From UBA6215 sp964484255 (GTDB lineage Bacteria; Omnitrophota; Gorgyraeia; Pluralincolimonadales; Pluralincolimonadaceae), in contig CAZAEH010000005.1 of assembly GCA_964484255.1 (NCBI GenBank), positions 1-64,000 of the forward strand: a DNA stretch of 64,000 bases, read 5' to 3'. This document shows positions 43,869 to 52,166 of the stretch, piece after piece. Below the pieces are notes generated by a model. The model was not told the DNA's origin. It did no database searches and saw nothing but the letters and a program-made list of their open reading frames with translations. The translations under genes were made by a program, and so were the position numbers. Within the stretch, counting starts at the first letter, position 1, and every line of letters starts with the position of its first letter.

Positions 43869-45067
43869 AATACATCCTGCTTGTCGGTGACGGGATGGCC
43901 GATTATCCGGTCAGGGAACTCGGAAATAAAACACCTCTCGAGACCGCCAAGATCCCGAACATGGATCTACTTGCCAAGAACGGCAAAGTGGGCCTGGTCA
44001 ATACCGTTCCGAAGGGTTTCGCCCCGGCTTCTGACGTGGCAAACCTTTCCATAATCGGCTACGACCCCAGGAAATACTATTCCGGGAGAGGCCCCTTGGA
44101 AGCGGCTAATATGGGTATAAAATTGGGCCCCGACGACATAGCCTTCAGGTGCAACCTCGTTACCATCGATAACGGCTTGATGGCGGATTATTCCGCAGGA
44201 CATATAACCACCGAGGAGGCTTCTACCCTGATAAAGCTGCTGGACATGAAACTCGGTTCTGATAAAATAAAGTTTTATCCCGGCGTAAGCTACAGACACC
44301 TTATGATCGTCAGCGATGCCTCACTTAAGGATACACTTATGGACCTCGAGTGTATACCTCCCCATGATATTACCGGGGAAGCGATCAAGGGCCGCCTCCC
44401 GAAGGGCAAGGGAAGCGAATTTATCGCAAAATTGATAGAAGATTCGAAACCGGTACTGTCGTCCCACGAGATCAACCAGGTAAGGATAGACCTGAAAGAA
44501 AATCCCGCGAACATGATCTGGCTGTGGGGACAGGGAGTCAACGCCAATATGCCGAAATTCAAGGACCTTTTCGGGGTTGAGGGGTCTGTAATATCTGCGG
44601 TAGACCTCATAAAAGGCATAGGAAAGATAATAGGCCTTGAGGTTATCGAGGTCCCGGGCGCCACAGGATATTACGATACTAACTACCAGGGGAAAGCAAG
44701 GTACGCGGTCGATTCCCTCGGACGCAGGGATTTTGTCTTTGTACATGTCGAAGCCCCGGATGAGGCGGGCCACAACGGCGACCTCAGGGCCAAGATAAAC
44801 GCTATCGAGAACTTCGACAGGTTCGTCGTAGGGGGCATCCTCGAAAAGTTCTCGGGCAGGAAAGATTTCAGGATAATGGTCCTTCCGGACCATTTTACCC
44901 CGGTGACCCTGAGGACACACACCAGGGAACCCGTGCCGTTCCTCATGTTCGGGAATGGGATAAGCGCGAACGGGGCTGAAGGGTTCAGTGAAGCCTCCGC
45001 GAAGAACAGCGGTATAAGTTTTTCGCACGGCGAAGAACTTATGCGGGATTTTATGGCTTCAAATTAA
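43865..45067 (+). CDS. apgM: ApgM-type phosphoglycerate mutase family protein, possible homoserine kinase
   Basis: A 400-residue alkaline-phosphatase-superfamily protein of the cofactor-independent, archaeal-type phosphoglycerate mutase group. Metal and nucleophile regions are seen in LVGDGMADYPV, APASDVANLSIIGYDP, HVEAPDEAGHNGD and PDHFTPVTLRTHT. Members of this group located in threonine operons have been proposed to act as homoserine kinases (the TIGR02535 description, from memory). Here it sits directly between thrC and lysC, with no thrB, which supports that role. Plain phosphoglycerate mutase activity in glycolysis is the alternative. Confidence 0.85.
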   Translation: MKYILLVGDGMADYPVRELGNKTPLETAKIPNMDLLAKNGKVGLVNTVPKGFAPASDVANLSIIGYDPRKYYSGRGPLEAANMGIKLGPDDIAFRCNLVTIDNGLMADYSAGHITTEEASTLIKLLDMKLGSDKIKFYPGVSYRHLMIVSDASLKDTLMDLECIPPHDITGEAIKGRLPKGKGSEFIAKLIEDSKPVLSSHEINQVRIDLKENPANMIWLWGQGVNANMPKFKDLFGVEGSVISAVDLIKGIGKIIGLEVIEVPGATGYYDTNYQGKARYAVDSLGRRDFVFVHVEAPDEAGHNGDLRAKINAIENFDRFVVGGILEKFSGRKDFRIMVLPDHFTPVTLRTHTREPVPFLMFGNGISANGAEGFSEASAKNSGISFSHGEELMRDFMASN

Positions 45068-45086
45068 AGGAGAAAGCGGAATAAAA

Positions 45087-46334
45087 GTGGGACAATCGAA
45101 AAAAGGCCTAGTGGTCCAGAAGTTCGGGGGTTCCTCTGTGGCAAACCCCGAGAGGATAAAAAAGGTCGCCGAAAGGGTCGTTAAATACAGGAAACTTGGC
45201 CATGATGTGGTGGTTGTTGTATCTGCGCTGGGCGACACCACCGATGAGTTGATAGAACTTGCATCTAAGGTCACCGGTGACCCGTCCGAACGCGAGATGG
45301 ATATGCTCATATCGACCGGCGAGCAGATATCATGTGCGCTGCTAGCCATGGCCATACAGAAACTAGGCGTCCCGTCCATATCCTTCACGGGCGCGCAGGT
45401 CGGAATAATCACCGATACAACACATACAAAAGCCCGTATCATCGACATATCCGCTTCTGACAGGATAAAGGAGCAGCTTAGGGGAGGCAAAGTGGTTGTC
45501 GTTGCCGGGTTCCAGGGTATAAGCATAAAGAAAGAGATAACCACACTGGGCCGCGGAGGCAGCGACCTGACAGCAGTAGCCCTTGCTAAAGCCCTCGGCG
45601 CAGGTATCTGCGAGATATATACGGATGTTGACGGCGTCTATACCGCAGACCCGCGTATAGTAAAGGATGCCAGGAAACTTCCCAGGATAAGCTACGATGA
45701 GATGCTCGAACTCGCATCATTGGGAGCAAAAGTGATGCAGGCCAGATCTGTCGAATACGGAAAACGCTACGATATACCCATACATGTGCGTTCGAGCTTT
45801 TCAGACGCCGAAGGTACGGTAATATGCAAGGAGGTAAAATCAATGGAGAAGATAGACGTCAGCGGTGTGGCATTGCAAAAAGACGAAGCCAAGGTCACCA
45901 TCTGTGATGTCCCGGACAAACCCGGGATAGCCGCGACCATATTCAGGGAACTCGGTGCAAATAATGTAGTCATAGACATGATAGTCCAAAACGTCGGAAG
46001 GACCGGTACCACCGATGTCTCTTTCACCGTCGTCAGCGAAGAATTGGCAAAGACCATGAAGGTTGCCAAGAGGGTCGCCCGCGAGATAGGCGCCGGGGAA
46101 GTGATCAAAGATGAGAGCATTGCTAAAATATCGATCGTCGGCATAGGGATGAGGAGCCACGCCGGCATCGCGGCCAGGATGTTCAACGCCCTGGCAGCCA
46201 GGAAGATAAACATCGGGATGATATCAACCTCCGAGATAAAGATATCCTGCGTCATTAATAAGAAGTACGCGGAGGGTGCGCTTAAAGCGCTGCATGATGA
46301 ATTCGGACTGAAGAAGGCCAACAAGGAAAAATAA
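45087..46334 (+). CDS. lysC: Aspartate kinase
   Basis: A 415-residue aspartokinase, the entry to lysine, threonine and methionine synthesis. The N-terminal motif VQKFGGSSVANPERI, the GRGGSDLTAVALA loop and the YTDVDGVYTADPRIV segment define the kinase domain. Two C-terminal ACT domains (about residues 265-405, with VPDKPGIAATIF and VGIGMRSHAGIAARMF) indicate amino-acid feedback. The start is GTG at 45087 with GGAG about 14 bases upstream, a loose spacing. It follows the apgM-like gene by 19 bases. Confidence 0.96.
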   Translation: MGQSKKGLVVQKFGGSSVANPERIKKVAERVVKYRKLGHDVVVVVSALGDTTDELIELASKVTGDPSEREMDMLISTGEQISCALLAMAIQKLGVPSISFTGAQVGIITDTTHTKARIIDISASDRIKEQLRGGKVVVVAGFQGISIKKEITTLGRGGSDLTAVALAKALGAGICEIYTDVDGVYTADPRIVKDARKLPRISYDEMLELASLGAKVMQARSVEYGKRYDIPIHVRSSFSDAEGTVICKEVKSMEKIDVSGVALQKDEAKVTICDVPDKPGIAATIFRELGANNVVIDMIVQNVGRTGTTDVSFTVVSEELAKTMKVAKRVAREIGAGEVIKDESIAKISIVGIGMRSHAGIAARMFNALAARKINIGMISTSEIKISCVINKKYAEGALKALHDEFGLKKANKEK

Positions 46335-46335
46335 A

Positions 46336-47898
46336 ATGAAGCACGTCACGCTTTATGATACGACGCTCCGTGACGGGGCACAGACAGAAGGCATCTCATA
46401 TTCCGTAAACGATAAGCTCCATATTACGGAAAAACTGGACCAACTTGGGATCCGTTTCATTGAGGGCGGATGGCCGGCTACCCCCAAGGAGATGGCCTTT
46501 TTCAAAGCCGCGAAGAAACTTAAACTGAAGAACTCTGAAGTCACCGCGTTCGGCTCAACGAGGAGACCTGAGACTGACGTAAAGCGAGACGTATTCACTA
46601 AAGGACTGCTCGATTCCGGAACGCGCTGCGTTACTATTTTCGGCAAGACCTGGGACCTTCACGTAAAGGATGTCTTCAAGGTACCTCTGGATGAGAACCT
46701 CAGGATGATCAACGAAACCGTCTCTTACCTTAAGTCAAAAGGCAGGACGGTCTTCTATGACGCCGAGCATTTCTTTGACGGCTATAAGAATAATCCCGAG
46801 TACGCGATGAAAACCGTTTTCGCTGCCCGCGATGCGGGAGCCGACTGCGTGATCTTATGCGATACTAACGGCGGCACGATAATGCCCGCGCTCGGCGAAA
46901 TCGTAAAAGAGGTGGTGGCCAAGCTTGATTGCGAGGTAGGCATCCATTGCCATAACGACTGTGACATGGCCGTAGCCAATTCCATTGCCGCGGTCCAGGC
47001 CGGATGCGTGCACGTCCAAGGCACGTTCAACGGTTACGGGGAACGCTGTGGAAATGCAGACCTGGTATCCATCATCGGCAACCTCAAATTGAAACTCGGC
47101 ATCGATTGCGTCAGCGATGAACAGCTCAAGTCCTTGACGGAAGTATCCCGCTATGTTGCGGAAGTAAGCAACGTTAAGCAGCGCGATAACCAGCCGTTCG
47201 TAGGGAACACAGCCTTTACCCATAAGGGCGGTGTACACATCAACGCTATGATGAAAAATCCCGTTACGTACGAGCATATCGATCCCCATCTGATAGGCAA
47301 CAAGAGGAAGTTGTTGGTATCGGAGATGTCAGGCAAAAGCTCTATCATGATGAAGGCCAAGTCCCTCGAGTTGGACCTTGAAAGCAAGACTAACAGCACG
47401 AAAAAGATCCTCAATACGTTGCAAAAACTCGAACATGAGGGTTACCATTTCGAGATAGCCGAGGGTTCCCTCGAGCTCCTTATCAAGCGCGCCCTCAAGA
47501 AATACAAAAAGTTCTTCGAACTGGAGGGCTTCAAGGTCGTCACGGAGAATAAGGGCAGCAAGCTGCTATCGGAAGCAACCATCAAGGTAAAGGTCAACAA
47601 GGTCATCGAGCACACGGCGGCCGAGGGCGACGGCCCGGTCAATGCCCTTGATGCGGCACTGCGTAAGGCTCTCATGGAATTTTACCCGTCGCTGGCCGAG
47701 ATGCGCCTCTCAGACTTCAGGGTCCGCGTACTGGACGAAAAAGCCGGCACCGCTGCAAAGGTCCGGGTGCTTATCCAGTCTTCCGACTCCAAGGATTCCT
47801 GGTGGACAATCGGTGTTTCGGAGAACATAATCGAAGCGTCGTGGGAAGCTCTGGTCGATTCCATAGAATATAAACTGCTCAAAGACCATAAACAATAA
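46336..47898 (+). CDS. cimA: (R)-citramalate synthase
   Basis: A 520-residue enzyme of the 2-isopropylmalate synthase superfamily. The metal-binding start LYDTTLRDGAQTEGISYS, the HCHNDCDMAVANS motif and GTFNGYGERCGNAD define the TIM barrel, and a C-terminal regulatory LeuA-dimer domain follows (about residues 385-515). Length and the TEGISYSV variant fit the CimA group rather than LeuA. Citramalate synthase condenses pyruvate with acetyl-CoA to feed isoleucine synthesis without threonine deaminase. One base separates it from lysC. Confidence 0.92.
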   Translation: MKHVTLYDTTLRDGAQTEGISYSVNDKLHITEKLDQLGIRFIEGGWPATPKEMAFFKAAKKLKLKNSEVTAFGSTRRPETDVKRDVFTKGLLDSGTRCVTIFGKTWDLHVKDVFKVPLDENLRMINETVSYLKSKGRTVFYDAEHFFDGYKNNPEYAMKTVFAARDAGADCVILCDTNGGTIMPALGEIVKEVVAKLDCEVGIHCHNDCDMAVANSIAAVQAGCVHVQGTFNGYGERCGNADLVSIIGNLKLKLGIDCVSDEQLKSLTEVSRYVAEVSNVKQRDNQPFVGNTAFTHKGGVHINAMMKNPVTYEHIDPHLIGNKRKLLVSEMSGKSSIMMKAKSLELDLESKTNSTKKILNTLQKLEHEGYHFEIAEGSLELLIKRALKKYKKFFELEGFKVVTENKGSKLLSEATIKVKVNKVIEHTAAEGDGPVNALDAALRKALMEFYPSLAEMRLSDFRVRVLDEKAGTAAKVRVLIQSSDSKDSWWTIGVSENIIEASWEALVDSIEYKLLKDHKQ

Positions 47899-47899
47899 A

Positions 47900-50575
47900 A
47901 TGCGAGAGATACCCTCGGCTTATAACCCGAAAGATACGGAAGAGAAATGGTATAAGACCTGGGAGGCTGCTAAATATTTTCACGCGGAACCTTCCGATAC
48001 TAAAAAACCGTATACCATCGTGATACCGCCCCCTAATGTGACCGGCATCCTGCACATGGGCCACGCGCTCAACGATACCGTGCAGGACATCCTGGTCAGG
48101 TGGAGAAGGATGCAGGGCTGGAACGCCGAATGGCTTCCCGGGACGGACCATGCGGGAATCGCAACGCAGAACGTTGTCGAAAAGAAGATAGCCAAAGAGG
48201 GTTTAAAGCGCCAGGACCTCGGCAGGGAGGATTTCATCAAGAGGGTCTGGCAATGGCGCGAAGAGTACGGCTCAACGATCATAACCCAACTCAAACGCCT
48301 CGGCTGCTCATGCGATTGGGAGCGGACCAGGTTTACCATGGACGAAGGGCTCTCCAACGCCGTAAAGGAGGTCTTCATTCGCCTTTATGAAAAAGACCTT
48401 ATATATCGCGGAAACTACATAATCAATTGGTGCCCAAGGTGCCAGACTGCCCTCAGTGACGAGGAGGCGCAGCATAAGGACCTGAACGGTTCGCTTTACT
48501 ACATAAAATATCCCGTAAAAGGCGAGAAGAGGTACGTTACCGTAGCCACTACGCGCCCGGAGACAATGCTCGGCGACGTTGCGGTCGCAGTAAACCCCGC
48601 CGACCCGCGCTTCAAAAACCTTATAGGCGAAACGTTGATACTCCCGATAATCGGCAGGGAGATAAAGGTCATCACCGACGGTTTCGTTGACATGGAATTT
48701 GGCACAGGTGCGGTAAAGGTCACTCCTGCGCATGATCCCAATGACTTTGAAATGGGCAGGCGCCATAGCCTTGAACCCGTGGTAGTGATGTCTCCGGACG
48801 GCACGATGAATGACAAGGCCGGTGATTACGCCGGCATGGACAGGTTCGAGGCCCGCGAGGCCATAATAGAGGACCTTAAGGACATTAAACTCCTCGAGAA
48901 GGTCGAGCCGCATGCCCACTCGGTAGGTCATTGCTACAGGTGCCATACCGTAGTGGAGCCGTATCTTTCGGAACAATGGTTTGTTAGGATGAAGCCCCTC
49001 GCTAAGCCCGGCATTGAAGCGGTAAGAAACGGGAAGATAAAGTTCCACCCCGAACGCTGGACCAAAGTCTACCTCGAATGGATGGAGAACATACGGGACT
49101 GGTGCATCTCGCGCCAGATATGGTGGGGCCACAGGATACCCGTATATTACTGCAATGAATGTAAAACCGCAGGGAAGAAGGGAATAATAGTCTCCCGCAC
49201 AAAACCCGAAAAATGCCCGGAATGCGGGAACTCGGAACTCTTTCAGGATGAGGACGTGCTCGATACATGGTTCTCATCATGGCTTTGGCCCTTCTCGACG
49301 TTCGGCTGGCCGGAGAAGACCGGAGACCTTTCGTATTTTTACCCGACTTCCACTCTCGCCACGGCACAGGAGATCATATTCTTCTGGGTCGCGAGGATGA
49401 TAATGGCCGGGTATGAGTTCATGGGAGATGCACCTTTCCGCGACGTTTATATCCACGGGACGGTAAGGGATGAGACGGGAGCGAAGATGTCAAAATCGCT
49501 CGGCAACATCATAGACCCCATAGATATAATAGACGAATACGGTACCGACGCGCTGCGTTTCAGCCTTATATCTATTACCGCGAGCGGCCAGGACGTATAC
49601 CTTTCCAGGGAAAAATTCGAACTCGGCAGGAACTTTGCCAACAAGGTATGGAATGCTTCGCGCTTCATACTGATGAATGTCGAGGGTGACATCATCCTGC
49701 CGCAGGAACTTTCCGGGGCAGGTCTTTCCTTCGCCGATAAATGGATAATCTCTCGCCTTAACAGGACGATCTCTTCGGTCGATTCCTCGCTTGAGAACTT
49801 CAGGTTTAACGAGGCTGCCAATACCATCTATGAATTCTTCTGGCACGAATTCTGCGACTGGTACGTCGAGCTGGCAAAACCGGAGATGACAAAGGATGAG
49901 TTCAAAGCTACCGCAAGAAAGAAGGTTCTCCAGTCGGTATTGATACACTGCATTGACAGCACCCTCAGGATGCTCCACCCGTTCATGCCGTTCGTCACCG
50001 AAGAAATATGGCAAAGCTTGCCGATAAATGATAGCCACGGGACCGGCTCCATAATGCTCGCCGAATGGCCGCAAGCGCAACCCGCCCTGCTCGATGAGTG
50101 TATCGAAAATGACATGGCGGTTACCATAGGTGTCATAACCTCTATACGCAATATACGTTCCGAGCTGAATATACAGCCGCAGAAGTTATGCAAAGCGTTA
50201 GTGTCGGGGAACACCAATAACCGCACAATACTCGGCGCTTCTGCGGAATATATAAAGAACCTTGCTCGCCTCGAGTCGTTCGAAGTAACAGAAAAACTCG
50301 TCCGCCCCAAGTTATCCTCTGTGGCCGTCTTTGGGGAATGCGAGATATGCGTTCCTCTTGAGGGCCTGGTAGACCTGGAGGCTGAGACAAGGAAGCTGTC
50401 CGGCAGGATAGGAGAGCTTGAAAAATATGCCAAATCGATTGAAAACAAACTCAATAACAGGAATTTTGCCGAAAGAGCGCCAAAGGCGGTGATCGACGGC
50501 GAGAAGGCAAAGCTTTCTGAAACAAGGATATCACTGGATAAATTGAAGGAGAACCTGAAACGATTAGAGACCTAG
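47900..50575 (+). CDS. valS: Valyl-tRNA synthetase
   Basis: An 891-residue class I synthetase charging tRNA-Val. The HIGH-type motif is PPPNVTGILHMGHAL, the KMSKS loop is GAKMSKSLGN, and the CP1 editing domain has the TTRPETMLGD stretch. Zinc-like cysteine pairs (CNEC, CPECGN) lie near bases 49150-49230. The C-terminal coiled coil (about residues 820-891) is complete. It starts one base after the cimA stop; no T-box leader is possible there. Confidence 0.98.
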   Translation: MREIPSAYNPKDTEEKWYKTWEAAKYFHAEPSDTKKPYTIVIPPPNVTGILHMGHALNDTVQDILVRWRRMQGWNAEWLPGTDHAGIATQNVVEKKIAKEGLKRQDLGREDFIKRVWQWREEYGSTIITQLKRLGCSCDWERTRFTMDEGLSNAVKEVFIRLYEKDLIYRGNYIINWCPRCQTALSDEEAQHKDLNGSLYYIKYPVKGEKRYVTVATTRPETMLGDVAVAVNPADPRFKNLIGETLILPIIGREIKVITDGFVDMEFGTGAVKVTPAHDPNDFEMGRRHSLEPVVVMSPDGTMNDKAGDYAGMDRFEAREAIIEDLKDIKLLEKVEPHAHSVGHCYRCHTVVEPYLSEQWFVRMKPLAKPGIEAVRNGKIKFHPERWTKVYLEWMENIRDWCISRQIWWGHRIPVYYCNECKTAGKKGIIVSRTKPEKCPECGNSELFQDEDVLDTWFSSWLWPFSTFGWPEKTGDLSYFYPTSTLATAQEIIFFWVARMIMAGYEFMGDAPFRDVYIHGTVRDETGAKMSKSLGNIIDPIDIIDEYGTDALRFSLISITASGQDVYLSREKFELGRNFANKVWNASRFILMNVEGDIILPQELSGAGLSFADKWIISRLNRTISSVDSSLENFRFNEAANTIYEFFWHEFCDWYVELAKPEMTKDEFKATARKKVLQSVLIHCIDSTLRMLHPFMPFVTEEIWQSLPINDSHGTGSIMLAEWPQAQPALLDECIENDMAVTIGVITSIRNIRSELNIQPQKLCKALVSGNTNNRTILGASAEYIKNLARLESFEVTEKLVRPKLSSVAVFGECEICVPLEGLVDLEAETRKLSGRIGELEKYAKSIENKLNNRNFAERAPKAVIDGEKAKLSETRISLDKLKENLKRLET

Positions 50576-50586
50576 CAGATAAAGAG

Positions 50587-51423
50587 ATGCTTGACCTTAT
50601 CCGCCGCGCGATCGAAGAGGATGTCAACGGAGGCGATATAACTTCCAGACTGCTGTTCCCCAGGCCCGGTAAAGCGCAGGCAGTAATAACCGCGAAGGAA
50701 GAAGGCGTAGTCGCCGGCATGATGGTGGCGATGGCAGTCTTTGTTATGCGCGACTCGAAAGTGAAGTTCATGCCTCTCGTCATGGACGGAAGCAGGGTAA
50801 AACCCGGGCAGCAAATAGCCTATATAGAAGCGGACCTGGGCTCGATACTGACCGCCGAAAGGACCGCCCTTAATTTCCTGAGCAGGCTCTCCGGAATAGC
50901 CACCCTTACGGCCAGGTTCGTCGATGCAGTAGTCCCGTACAAGACCAGGATACTGGATACAAGAAAAACCACCCCAGGAATGCGGCTACTCGAAAAATAC
51001 GCCGTAAGCGCGGGAGGCGGGAGCAACCACAGGATAGGGCTCTTTGACCAGGTACTCATAAAAGATAACCATATAGCCGCATCCGGAAACAACTGGGACC
51101 TTATAGCTGAAGCCGTGAAGTCCGCCAGGAAGAAGAGGATAAAGTCCGAGGTAGAAGTCCAGGACATTACCCAATTCAGAAAAGTCCTTGAAATGGGTCC
51201 GGACATAATAATGCTCGATAACATGACCCTTAAGGAAATTAAACAAGCCGTAAAGCTGCGCGATAACGGGCATTTTGAAGTGAAACTTGAAGTTTCCGGA
51301 GGGGTGAACCTTAGGAATATAAGGAAGTTCGCTTCCTCGGGCGTAGACCTTATATCCATAGGCGCCTTGACCCATTCCGCGAAAGCAATAGATTTTTCTC
51401 TCGAGATCGTAGAAAACCAATGA
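50587..51423 (+). CDS. nadC: Nicotinate-nucleotide pyrophosphorylase (carboxylating)
   Basis: A 278-residue quinolinate phosphoribosyltransferase of NAD synthesis. The family pattern IRRAIEEDVNGGDITS begins the protein, with LNFLSRLSGIAT, LDTRKTTPGMR, GGGSNHRIGLFDQVLIKDNH and LEVSGGVN after it. No nadA or nadB is in the window. It overlaps crcB by 4 bases. Confidence 0.96.
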   Translation: MLDLIRRAIEEDVNGGDITSRLLFPRPGKAQAVITAKEEGVVAGMMVAMAVFVMRDSKVKFMPLVMDGSRVKPGQQIAYIEADLGSILTAERTALNFLSRLSGIATLTARFVDAVVPYKTRILDTRKTTPGMRLLEKYAVSAGGGSNHRIGLFDQVLIKDNHIAASGNNWDLIAEAVKSARKKRIKSEVEVQDITQFRKVLEMGPDIIMLDNMTLKEIKQAVKLRDNGHFEVKLEVSGGVNLRNIRKFASSGVDLISIGALTHSAKAIDFSLEIVENQ

Positions 51424-51794
51424 GCCAGCTGCTCCAGATTATAATCGGAGGCGCGCTCGGGACGGTCTCCAGGTATGCCGTCTCTGTGCTCGTTTACAGG
51501 TCTGCCGGTGCAGATTTTCCTTACGGCACCCTGGTTGTCAACTTGACAGGATGTTTCCTTATCGGTTTCCTGGCATCGGTTACGGAAGACAGGCTTCTCC
51601 TCGGTTCCAATATCAGGGCTTTCCTAATGATAGGATTTTGCGGGGCCTTTACTACATTTTCCACCTTCATACTCGAAACTGCCAACCTGATAAAGGACGG
51701 GGAGACGTCCAGGGCGCTTGCCAATGTCCTTTTAAGCGTAATTGCCGGGTTTATCGTATTCAGGCTGGGAGTGCTGGCAGGAGACCTGGTATAG
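51420..51794 (+). CDS. crcB: Fluoride exporter CrcB/Fluc
   Basis: A 124-residue protein with four hydrophobic helices, forming a dimeric fluoride channel in the inner membrane. The signatures GGALGTVSRYAVS, NLTGCFLIGFL and GFCGAFTTFSTF, including the polar phenylalanine-box region, are intact. The gene overlaps nadC by 4 bases, so no room exists for its own fluoride riboswitch. A DUF190 gene follows after 18 bases. Confidence 0.95.
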   Translation: MSQLLQIIIGGALGTVSRYAVSVLVYRSAGADFPYGTLVVNLTGCFLIGFLASVTEDRLLLGSNIRAFLMIGFCGAFTTFSTFILETANLIKDGETSRALANVLLSVIAGFIVFRLGVLAGDLV

Positions 51795-51812
51795 AAAAAA
51801 GGGGGCTAATAC

Positions 51813-52151
51813 ATGAAGATACCTGCGGACGGAAAACTGCTCAGGATATTCATCGGCGAGGCCGACAAATTTAGCGGTAAGCCGCTTTATGAAGAGATAG
51901 TCCTTCTCGCAAAGAAGGAAGGCATGGCGGGCGCTACGGTCATCAAGGGATCCATGGGTTTTGGCTGCAAAAGCCGCATGCACACCGCAAAATTACTTGA
52001 GCTTTCTTCGGACCTGCCCGTGGTTATCGAAATAGTCGACAGCGAAGAAAAGATCAGCGGTTTTATACCTCATCTTGATGAAATGGTAAAGGAAGGCCTC
52101 GTGACACTTGAAAAGGCCAACGTTATAATGTACAGGGCCGGAAGTAAATAG
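51813..52151 (+). CDS. DUF190 family protein
   Basis: A 112-residue soluble protein of the DUF190 (PII-like fold) family. It begins LLRIFIGEADKFSGKPLYEEIV and has the GATVIKGSMGFG stretch characteristic of the family. DUF190 genes are often next to crcB, as here, which suggests a link with fluoride export, but the biochemical role is not established. A ribosome site precedes the ATG (AAAGGGGG). Confidence 0.88.
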   Translation: MKIPADGKLLRIFIGEADKFSGKPLYEEIVLLAKKEGMAGATVIKGSMGFGCKSRMHTAKLLELSSDLPVVIEIVDSEEKISGFIPHLDEMVKEGLVTLEKANVIMYRAGSK

Positions 52152-52166
52152 GTCTCGCAAACTGCA

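Noticed and set aside
51380..51420. Fluoride riboswitch before crcB
   Set aside because: crcB starts inside the nadC coding end; no structured leader fits.
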